A stretch of DNA of 16,889 nt from positions 1-16,889 of the forward strand of contig JAPYWC010000009.1 in NCBI GenBank assembly GCA_028276605.1, read 5' to 3'. Both the position numbers and the translations under genes were made by a program. A model generated the notes under the pieces. That model was given only the letters and a program-made list of their open reading frames with translations, did not search any database and was not told the origin of the DNA. Origin of the DNA: Desulfurococcales archaeon. GTDB taxonomy: Archaea; Thermoproteota; Thermoprotei_A; Sulfolobales; Ignisphaeraceae. Positions 7,883-14,149 of the stretch are shown here, one piece after another; position 1 is the stretch's first letter, and every line of letters starts with the position of its first letter.

Positions 7883-9106
7883 ATGGCTGTGGGTTTTGGG
7901 TTTATGTCTTTGGATGAGGAAAGTGGTGAAGAGGAGGAGTATTTTAGAGGTGTTGTAGGTCCTTTAAGAGCTACTGTATGTGAGCTTCAGGATACTTCTC
8001 CTGTTGGTAGTTATTGGCTTACAAAGCTCATAATAGTCTTGAATGTTCTTGTAGCTTTATCCACTGGTGGGATATTCTTCATAACTGATGAATTTGCGTA
8101 CAAGACCTATCCATCAGCTGTGTGTGTAGCTACTGGAGGATGTTTCCTAGGGATAATATTCTCTATGTTTTCGCATGCAAACTTTCTCCACCTCTTAGGC
8201 AACATGTTTTTCCTGTATATAGTTGGCGACAACATTGAGATTACTTTGGGTAGGCTAAGGTACCTCATAATATACTTTGCATCAGGTATTGTAGGAGCTT
8301 ACACACAAGCACTTATAACACTTGCATTCAACTTGGGGGAAGCGCACATGCCGATGGTCGGAGCTTCAGCAGCTATAAGCGGGTTGATAGGAGGTTATAT
8401 TCTTCTTTACCCAGGTTCAGCAATGTGTAAATGCATAGGCTTTAGGTTTACATACAAATGCTTTAAGGTAAGGGCTGGAGCATATCTTGCGCTATGGGTT
8501 CTACTCCAATTCTTCTACGTATTGATCTCCCCATTCATAGCGGTATGGGCGCATTTAGGAGGATTCTTCACAGGGTTGGTACTAACATATTTTCTAGCTG
8601 ATAGGAAGAGAATTGAGAAGCTGAGAGAGGATATCGCTAGAGGGAGATACAGAGGTCTTTCTCCACTAAAAGATGATGTTACTGGAGAATCTCTAGGACC
8701 TGTAGCAAGAGGCTTGATAGTGTTTGCCGCTATAGTACTACTTCTCCTAGTACTAACCTCAGCCATCATCACATTAACAAGTTTGAAAGGGTACTACATA
8801 GTCTACCTCAAATACATCAAAACATGTATATGGGATTGGGTTCTAATGGACGCCATATGCGGTCAAGACTTTGCAGGTGCATACTACAACATCACAAAGG
8901 TTTTACCAAGCAATTTAAAGAATATGGTAAGCGAGTTACCCCCATTAGGAGATTCAATAAGAATACTAATATATGAGCCATTTGCTATCTACAACCTCTA
9001 CAACGTTCCATCAACCGCAATACCCTTATCAGCCACAACAATAGCTCTCTTCATATCAGTACTCTACATCATGTCTGAAAAGTATAGAGATGTTGAAGTA
9101 GCTTAG
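7883..9106 (+). CDS. Rhomboid family intramembrane serine protease
   Basis: This 407-residue polytopic membrane protein cleaves transmembrane segments of other membrane proteins. After a soluble acidic N-terminus (1-45) come six rhomboid helices. The L1/TM2 motif is SHANFLHLLGNMFFLY (97-112), with H98, H103 and oxyanion N107. The catalytic Ser is S162 in GASAAISG (160-167), and the catalytic His is H224 in WAHLGGFFTG (222-231), so the dyad is complete. A cysteine-containing loop (C182, C184, C193) separates the Ser helix from the next one. Beyond the core is a C-terminal extension: a basic linker (240-275), a seventh helix (about 277-300), a soluble stretch of about 75 residues and an eighth helix (about 378-397). 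No Shine-Dalgarno precedes ATG 7883; tttttagg 25-30 bases upstream may be its TATA box. The substrate is unknown; neighbouring pilin-like membrane proteins are possible but untested candidates. Confidence 0.92.
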   Translation: MAVGFGFMSLDEESGEEEEYFRGVVGPLRATVCELQDTSPVGSYWLTKLIIVLNVLVALSTGGIFFITDEFAYKTYPSAVCVATGGCFLGIIFSMFSHANFLHLLGNMFFLYIVGDNIEITLGRLRYLIIYFASGIVGAYTQALITLAFNLGEAHMPMVGASAAISGLIGGYILLYPGSAMCKCIGFRFTYKCFKVRAGAYLALWVLLQFFYVLISPFIAVWAHLGGFFTGLVLTYFLADRKRIEKLREDIARGRYRGLSPLKDDVTGESLGPVARGLIVFAAIVLLLLVLTSAIITLTSLKGYYIVYLKYIKTCIWDWVLMDAICGQDFAGAYYNITKVLPSNLKNMVSELPPLGDSIRILIYEPFAIYNLYNVPSTAIPLSATTIALFISVLYIMSEKYRDVEVA

Positions 9107-9157
9107 CTGCTAAAATCAATCATAAGCAGACTTCTGAGATACAGCTATGGAGTGAAC

Positions 9158-9310
9158 TTAGAACACCGGATTCGAGTTCTTCCCCTTCTTCAACTTTATC
9201 AAAGCATTCAAATCCAGGCTCCTATAGTATAAATAAGTCTGATTACCGCTTAACATGTTGTACACTCCTCAATAACCCTAGCCATAGCTTTCAAAACTTT
9301 ATCGAGTAGA
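9158..9310 (-). pseudogene. Frameshifted remnant of an unrecognised gene
   Basis: Two consecutive minus-strand frames look coding but do not join. The upstream one reads AGFLLDKVLKAMARVIEECT and stops at TAA 9252-9250. The next frame, with ATG 9256, reads MLSGNQTYLYYRSLDLNALI followed by KLKKGKNSNPVF and stops at TAA 9160-9158. A single frameshift near 9256 would merge them into one C-terminal region. I do not recognise the family. Confidence 0.3.
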
Positions 9311-9340
9311 AAACCCGCTTAACGACATTAACAAGCTTGA

Positions 9341-9620
9341 GAAGGGGTAGACAATATTGGTAGTGTTATTGAGGGGTTGATTGGGGGAGAAGCTTGTTCA
9401 GTTTGTATTGTAGATAGACTTGTAGATAGATTGATTGGGAGAGGATTTGCTTAAGGAGTGTCGTGGTGTTGGCTACTCTAGGGATCCGTGGCTTAGGGAT
9501 AGGGTTAGAGGTGGAGAGATAAAGTTGTGGCTCATAGCATATACGGAACAAAGAGTTGAGAGGTAGAAGGAGAAGATGCTGGGAGCGGTATATAGTAATA
9601 GACTTCACCAAATTCTTTAA
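9341..9620 (+). pseudogene. Decayed unrecognised gene with frameshift and internal stop
   Basis: The plus strand is open from 9341 to TAA 9454 (VDNIGSVIEGLIGGEACSVC, then IVDRLVDRLIGRGFA). A second frame from 9435 reads LGEDLLKECRGVGYSRDPWL then RDRVRGGEIKLWLIAYTEQR and VER, a TAG at 9564-9566, then KEKMLGAVYSNRLHQIL and TAA 9620. The second frame looks like real protein with a Trp codon turned into TAG. No family is recognised. The reverse-strand open frame over 9366-9674 is low-complexity Leu/Ser/Pro and is taken as a shadow. Confidence 0.3.
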
Positions 9621-9679
9621 CGAATTTGAAAGGCTTTGCGGATCTGAAGCTATCTCTTCATGTTGTTGCATCACATGCG

Positions 9680-9687
9680 CTTAAAAT
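9680..9687 (+). promoter_or_regulatory. TATA-like element upstream of pilin-like gene 1
   Basis: cttaaaat is centred about 39 bases before the TTG start at 9723. That would give a leader of about 15 bases containing the weak Shine-Dalgarno-like ggtg (9711-9714). Confidence 0.3.
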
Positions 9688-9722
9688 GTTTATTGTATTA
9701 AGTTTGATGTGGTGCTACTGGG

Positions 9723-10292
9723 TTGCGATGCCTTGTTTGTAGAGGTCTTTCAGAGGTTTTGGCTATGGCTATCTTTATTGGTTTCGTCTTAGTCTTTTCT
9801 ATAGCTCTCTTCCTCTACTTTAACTCGTTTCACGCCTCCACGGAAAGTGTTCTAAGTATTCAAGCTGTTGTTTCCTCTGAGTCTATGAATGTTGCTGTAA
9901 GGTTCATTGCTAGGGAGAACACTAGTGTTGCTGTCTTGTTTAGAAGGCTTGACGGTTCTTCAAAACCTATAGCATTCCTCATAGCTAATAGCACTGCCTT
10001 AAGAAGCTGTAGCGATGCTGTTGCAAGCATTGTTGGGGCTACATTTAAAACTGTCTCTGTCTCGAGGAGAAACATATACGTATTGTCAAACGGCTTTGAA
10101 ATGCCTTTCTATGTATATGCAACGGGGGTTAGTGTTCCAGAGAGGATAGACATATGCATGCTCTACCCCGAGAAACCTGGTGAAAACATAGTGGTGGTCT
10201 TCAACACGCCTCAAACCATCATCTACACAGCCATCCTTATAAGCAATAAGGTCTACATACTAAACACATATAACTACACATCAACGAGTTGA
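9723..10292 (+). CDS. Pilin-like protein 1 with class III signal peptide
   Basis: This 189-residue protein starts MRCLVCRGLSEVLAMAIFIG. CRG followed by LSEV and a hydrophobic helix of about 20 residues (to residue 34) matches archaeal class III signal peptides: a short basic leader cut after Gly by a PibD/FlaK-type prepilin peptidase, then the assembly helix. The rest (about 155 residues) is beta-strand-rich with several N-glycosylation sequons and three cysteines after the helix. Residues 74-100 (LFRRLDGSSKPIAFLI, then a SCSDA cysteine) match a segment of gene 2 (LLKKLDGSGAPFFIAV, then SCSS), so the two are paralogues. The TTG at 9723 is the only usual start codon between the upstream in-frame TGA and the signal peptide. 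Ninety-one AT-rich bases separate it from gene 2. It is probably a minor or structural subunit of a surface filament; an archaellin is less likely given the neighbours. Confidence 0.72.
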   Translation: MRCLVCRGLSEVLAMAIFIGFVLVFSIALFLYFNSFHASTESVLSIQAVVSSESMNVAVRFIARENTSVAVLFRRLDGSSKPIAFLIANSTALRSCSDAVASIVGATFKTVSVSRRNIYVLSNGFEMPFYVYATGVSVPERIDICMLYPEKPGENIVVVFNTPQTIIYTAILISNKVYILNTYNYTSTS

Positions 10293-10301
10293 ACACAGCT
10301 A

Positions 10302-10358
10302 TTATAAAAGTATATAACTTATATTAAGGTGTACAATCTTATAAAGGTATAAAATCTT
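10302..10358 (+). repeat. Imperfect AT-rich direct repeat with promoter-like copies
   Basis: ttataaaagtatataactt (10302-10320) and ttataaaggtataaaatctt (10339-10358) lie 37 bases apart between pilin-like genes 1 and 2. Each contains a TATA-type box. They may be tandem promoters or a duplicated regulator site. Confidence 0.4.
10338..10346 (+). promoter_or_regulatory. Likely TATA box of the four-gene pilin-like operon
   Basis: cttataaag would start transcription around 10367, leaving a short leader that carries the Shine-Dalgarno at 10378-10384 and the GTG at 10393. This supports independent expression of genes 2 to 5 from gene 1. Confidence 0.4.
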
Positions 10359-10377
10359 CAATGAGTGCTGCAATTCA

Positions 10378-10384
10378 TGAGGTG
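10378..10384 (+). promoter_or_regulatory. Strong Shine-Dalgarno that sets the start of pilin-like gene 2
   Basis: TGAGGTG is fully complementary to the archaeal 16S rRNA 3' end. It lies 8 bases before GTG 10393 but overlaps GTG 10384, so the start at 10393 is preferred over the longer frame. Confidence 0.6.
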
Positions 10385-10392
10385 TGGAAAGC

Positions 10393-11043
10393 GTGTTTAC
10401 TATTGGACAGTCTGAGCTGGTCTCAGCCATAATTTTCATAGGCATTGCACTCATTATAGGCACAACCATGCTAGCCTATGTAAACACAATGATTTCGTCG
10501 TACAGGGAGCAGGTAAACCTTCTGAACTTTATTCAGCAAGAAGCCTCCAACACATTCATAAACACAATATCCTTTGACTCTAGCTCCAACACCCTGTGGA
10601 TACTGCTCAAAAAGCTGGATGGGTCGGGAGCACCATTCTTTATAGCTGTAGACGATGGCTCGAGGTACTTGTCATGCAGCTCTATAAAAGTTTACAACCC
10701 TGTTAACGATGACAATGGAATTGCTTGCGATACTGATTCAGATTGCTTAGCATCTTCAACAGTTTTCTCAGGCTCTTTAAGCAAGGTCTACACTGTTTGG
10801 GAGGGGCAGGTAATAAGCTTTCAGCAGTACGCAGCTAGAAACAATTTCACAATCAGCTCTCCAATCAACATATGCAGAGTTGAGAATGAGTGTGCACTGA
10901 GAGGGGCTAAGGGGCTATGCAATGAAAACACCATTGTTAGTATAGATCTTGGAGGAAGTAGTAACAGGGTTAGGATACTAATTACAACAATGTATAATGG
11001 AGTACCCTACATAGTGGGCTTCTACGAGGTGACGCTAAGATGA
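10393..11043 (+). CDS. Pilin-like protein 2 with class III signal peptide
   Basis: With GTG 10393 as start the product is 216 residues, MFTIGQSELVSAIIFIGIAL. TIG followed by QSEL and a long hydrophobic helix fits a very short class III leader cut after Gly5, though the usual Lys/Arg before the Gly is missing. The extracellular part shares LLKKLDGSGAPFFIAV and the following SCSS with gene 1. It also holds seven cysteines, including ACDTDSDC, ICRVENEC and GLC, that could form disulfides, as is common in hyperthermophile surface proteins. DDDNG/DTDSD acidic stretches may bind cations. The stop overlaps the ATG of gene 3 (ATGA, 11040-11043), a sign of coupled translation. The longer GTG 10384 start would add MES and sit on the Shine-Dalgarno. 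The role is inferred as a second small subunit of the same surface structure. Confidence 0.72.
   Translation: MFTIGQSELVSAIIFIGIALIIGTTMLAYVNTMISSYREQVNLLNFIQQEASNTFINTISFDSSSNTLWILLKKLDGSGAPFFIAVDDGSRYLSCSSIKVYNPVNDDNGIACDTDSDCLASSTVFSGSLSKVYTVWEGQVISFQQYAARNNFTISSPINICRVENECALRGAKGLCNENTIVSIDLGGSSNRVRILITTMYNGVPYIVGFYEVTLR
11026..11032 (+). promoter_or_regulatory. Shine-Dalgarno of pilin-like gene 3
   Basis: GAGGTGA inside the end of gene 2, 7 bases before ATG 11040, supports that start and coupled translation. Confidence 0.6.
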
Positions 11044-12653
11044 GGGGAGAATCAACAGGAATAGTGGTAACAATCTTCATAGCCATATTCATAGTAGCTG
11101 TACTGCCTTTCACGCTGTATATATACACAATGTATGGAGCTGTGCCCAGCTCTGATGCAAGCAACAAGCTGTTCTCAGCAACACAGCTGATGCTAGCATC
11201 TATAACTAGAGATATTAATGCTACAGGTGTGGTTGATGATAAGGGGGTTCTACACCTATACATATACTCTCGAACTGGGGAAAGGGTTGAGATAGATAAG
11301 GTACTGCTAAGAGTATCTGAAGGCACGTATGTAGTGCTCTCAAATACTTTGAGGTATGTAGAGCCAGGTAAAGTTGTTTACATACCAGTGAACCTGAAGA
11401 CATATGGCTATGTAGCTGAGCCAATCCTAGTATACGTAATAACATGTAGAGGGGTGGTAGTACCAGCAAAAATAATATCACTAACCACACAACAACAACA
11501 CGTACAAACACCTCAGCAACCAGAACAGACACCAACACCAAAAATATTTCAGCTAATATCAATTAAGGTTACAGAAGGGGAGAACATATGGAATCTAACA
11601 ATCCTTACACAGAAAGGATTCAAAATAGCAACACTAGACAACCCAGTGAATCCAACCAAAGTAGTTAACCTATCAATCAGCGACCAAATCGCATTAGCCT
11701 CATCACTGGGTATGAGCGGCGGAACCAGCTCAAAATATGTATGGAGCTTAGATAGAGTATTCAGTAATGTTAGAATCGCCATCAATAACCAGTACATTAA
11801 TAATCTGTGGATAGGCTACAACCCGTTAAACACATCAACATACAACATAATGATAACAAGCAATTCACTAACCATAGCAATAAACGGCAATCAGGTGAAT
11901 CTATGTTCCTTAGGTCCCGTAAGGGTAAAGATCTATGGGTTTAGAAGCTCAAGATCTGAAGGGATCCTGCTATTAGGAAGAGAATGGTTGCAGACCCCGA
12001 ACCAAGACATAGCAGAGTACACCTTCAACTTCTCAAATCTATACCTAGTTGGTGAAGCTAGTAGGGTAGAGGTATACTGCAGAAGAATGTCATCGGAAAC
12101 AGGTTACAATCCATATACACTGCTTATGAACACTGATGGAAGCAGCGGATATGCATCAATACTTTTCACAACAATAGATAGGACATGGGGTTGGTACTTT
12201 AACAGAAATGATGGCTATGATATGCTACTTGATTACTCAACAAAATCGTTTGCTCTTGTATATACACAGCTAGTCATATCTAATAAGAACTACTCTAGTG
12301 TTATTATCACCTTGAACTACAGGTTTCACGATAATGAAGGAAGCGATGAAGAAGGAACATCGTATGATTATCCAATAATGTTTGTTGGGCTTGTTGATGA
12401 CAAGGGCAATATCTATAGCTATAGGAGCTACACGTTTAGGGAGCTGACAAGGTATGAGGATACATATCCCCCAACAGCACAAGCTCAAAGCAGTGTGGTG
12501 TTTATACCTCTTCCACCTCCTGATGTTGCTGGAGAGAAAAAGTTCTATGTGTTCATAGCTTTTCAAGATCCCTACAGTTACAATGGATACTTAGACGACT
12601 TGGACTTCACACTATACATAGAGAACTTGAGTGTTGCTCTTATGACTGGGTGA
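11040..12653 (+). CDS. Large pilin-like surface protein 3
   Basis: This 537-residue protein begins MRGESTGIVVTIFIAIFIVA. RG followed by ESTG and a 25-residue hydrophobic helix is a minimal class III signal peptide. A beta-rich N-domain (about 35-147) ends in VEPGKVVYIPV and a YVITCRGVVVP strand pattern shared with genes 4 and 5. A Gln/Pro/Thr linker (149-168) is unique to this copy. A middle domain (about 170-348) contains LWIGYNPLNTSTYNI, similar to gene 4. The C-terminal domain (about 355-533) includes FHDNEG (429-434) and IAFQDPYSYNGYLDDLDF (506-523), also found in genes 4 and 5. The calcium-type loop of the sister proteins is degenerate here (NTDGSSG, 364-370). Many sequons suggest glycosylation. 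It is probably exported through Sec and assembled at the membrane as a surface subunit; no known enzyme motif is seen. Confidence 0.75.
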   Translation: MRGESTGIVVTIFIAIFIVAVLPFTLYIYTMYGAVPSSDASNKLFSATQLMLASITRDINATGVVDDKGVLHLYIYSRTGERVEIDKVLLRVSEGTYVVLSNTLRYVEPGKVVYIPVNLKTYGYVAEPILVYVITCRGVVVPAKIISLTTQQQHVQTPQQPEQTPTPKIFQLISIKVTEGENIWNLTILTQKGFKIATLDNPVNPTKVVNLSISDQIALASSLGMSGGTSSKYVWSLDRVFSNVRIAINNQYINNLWIGYNPLNTSTYNIMITSNSLTIAINGNQVNLCSLGPVRVKIYGFRSSRSEGILLLGREWLQTPNQDIAEYTFNFSNLYLVGEASRVEVYCRRMSSETGYNPYTLLMNTDGSSGYASILFTTIDRTWGWYFNRNDGYDMLLDYSTKSFALVYTQLVISNKNYSSVIITLNYRFHDNEGSDEEGTSYDYPIMFVGLVDDKGNIYSYRSYTFRELTRYEDTYPPTAQAQSSVVFIPLPPPDVAGEKKFYVFIAFQDPYSYNGYLDDLDFTLYIENLSVALMTG

Positions 12654-12654
12654 T
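12649..12654 (+). promoter_or_regulatory. Shine-Dalgarno of pilin-like gene 4
   Basis: GGTGAT overlaps the TGA stop of gene 3 and lies 6 bases before ATG 12661, linking translation of the two genes. Confidence 0.5.
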
Positions 12655-12660
12655 TAGGTT

Positions 12661-14139
12661 ATGAGGTTTGTTAGGAGAGGTGTTGGTGAATCTGTTGCAG
12701 CTACAATAGCGATATCCATAATTGCAATTGTGTTGCTTTACATAGTCCTATCACTGCCAAAACCTGTAGCTGTTCAGCAGAGGAGCCAGATAAGCTTCTT
12801 TAATGCGTTTCAAAACGAAAACCTGTGGCTATATCCAGGCGAGGGAACGCTCAATGTTTTTAATATAGGCTCAACGACAGCGAACATAACTAACCTCGTG
12901 ATCTACGATACAATTAGCAGAAGACTTGTAGTAGCAAATGCCAGAAGCAGTTCATGTACAATTCAAAAAAGCGTTCTATCACCAGGGGAAATGACAACTA
13001 TTAACTGTAGCTCTAATAATTATGCAGTTATAGCTGTTGTCACTTCATTAGGAAAGGTCTTCGCAATAGACAAAACGTATGAAATGCTTACCTCTAGAGT
13101 TATACATGTCATCCCCATATACAGTGGAGTGACTATAACAAACACCCTCAATGTTGTAAGATTCTTGGAGAATCCAAACATCCTGTTTAGCGGAGCTATA
13201 AACACATCAGTTCAGCTCACACTGCTTCAACAATCATCAGGCTCCGTCAATGCCATACTAAATGGTGTGTACCTAGTTATAGTCGGCACTAATCCATTGA
13301 ATAACAAGACAAATATACTTATAGTTGGGAGGGGTGTGTCAGGAGATAGCCTAAGGATAGGTGAAAGCACCATAAACATTGCTCAAAGGGGATACCTAAG
13401 GTATAGGATAAAGCTGGAGAACTGTTCAACAAAACCAATAATAAATGGTGTGGTTGTTGACATGGGCATAAATATAGCATTTGCATCTAGAGATCCTCCA
13501 CTTAGGCTAACCTTTAGCAGCGCCTGTGATAGAATAGCTATATACACCAACACTACAAAGCCTAGTAGTGGTGTTGTTGGGTTAGATCCTTACATCTTTG
13601 TAGGGGATATCAATGGTAACGGGAATTCAGAGTTCATCTTAGTCGCACAGGACTTCGACTACGGCGATTCAAGCGTTGTGAATGATAGGCTATACATTGG
13701 GGGCAGAACCTATAACTATGTTGAGTCCACTGTTCAGCCAGTAAGGCTTGTGTTCACTAATGTGCCTATAGACTCTAGCAAGTATAGCGTAGCTATCCTA
13801 ACTGCTAGGATATTCTTCTGGGATAACGATAACTATGCTGGTAATGCTCCAGACTCAAGTAACAGTGTAATAATTAGGGTTGGTCTATACGATAACGATA
13901 CAAAGTCATTTGCTTACTCGGTGTACCTAAGCTACTACGAGCTTTCAAGGTATCGAAACGTTTACCCCTTCTCAGTATCCTACATAAATAAGGACTTTGT
14001 GCTGTACATACCTAACACGGGGAAGAGGTACTATATAGCTCTAGAGATCTACGACCCTTACTACATGGACAGGACTATGGATGATCTGGATATAATAGTT
14101 GGTGTAGAGTATATAGGTATAGCAGTGGCTCCGAGGTGA
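12661..14139 (+). CDS. Large pilin-like surface protein 4
   Basis: This 492-residue protein begins MRFVRRGVGESVAATIAISI. RRG-VG-ESVA before a hydrophobic helix (to about 32) is a class III signal peptide, cut after G7 or G9. The N-domain (about 50-150) ends in LSPGEMTTINC and a YAVIAVVTSLGKVFA strand pattern. The middle domain holds LVIVGTNPLNNKTNILIVG. The C-terminal domain (about 308-488) carries an Asp/Asn-Gly loop DINGNGNSEF (316-325) of the calcium-binding D-x-[DN]-G-[DN]-G type, FFWDNDN (385-391), and LEIYDPYYMDRTMDDLDI (461-478). Cysteine pairs (C99/C116, C255/C289) could form disulfides. It lies 7 bases after gene 3 and 10 before the preferred start of gene 5. It is a paralogue of both, consistent with tandem duplication followed by divergence, and is likely a subunit of the same surface assembly. 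Confidence 0.76.
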   Translation: MRFVRRGVGESVAATIAISIIAIVLLYIVLSLPKPVAVQQRSQISFFNAFQNENLWLYPGEGTLNVFNIGSTTANITNLVIYDTISRRLVVANARSSSCTIQKSVLSPGEMTTINCSSNNYAVIAVVTSLGKVFAIDKTYEMLTSRVIHVIPIYSGVTITNTLNVVRFLENPNILFSGAINTSVQLTLLQQSSGSVNAILNGVYLVIVGTNPLNNKTNILIVGRGVSGDSLRIGESTINIAQRGYLRYRIKLENCSTKPIINGVVVDMGINIAFASRDPPLRLTFSSACDRIAIYTNTTKPSSGVVGLDPYIFVGDINGNGNSEFILVAQDFDYGDSSVVNDRLYIGGRTYNYVESTVQPVRLVFTNVPIDSSKYSVAILTARIFFWDNDNYAGNAPDSSNSVIIRVGLYDNDTKSFAYSVYLSYYELSRYRNVYPFSVSYINKDFVLYIPNTGKRYYIALEIYDPYYMDRTMDDLDIIVGVEYIGIAVAPR

Positions 14140-14140
14140 G
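14133..14140 (+). promoter_or_regulatory. Shine-Dalgarno of pilin-like gene 5
   Basis: GAGGTGAG overlaps the TGA stop of gene 4. It lies 9 bases before ATG 14150 and 6 before TTG 14147; ATG is the preferred start. Confidence 0.6.
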
Positions 14141-14149
14141 AAAAGCTTG

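Noticed and set aside
9164..9180. ggattcgagttc resembling a tRNA T-loop/B box
   Set aside because: No acceptor, D-arm or anticodon arm can be folded around it on either strand, and it lies in a decayed coding segment.
9366..9674. 102-residue minus-strand ORF
   Set aside because: Low-complexity Leu/Ser/Gln; the plus strand holds a more convincing decayed coding frame.
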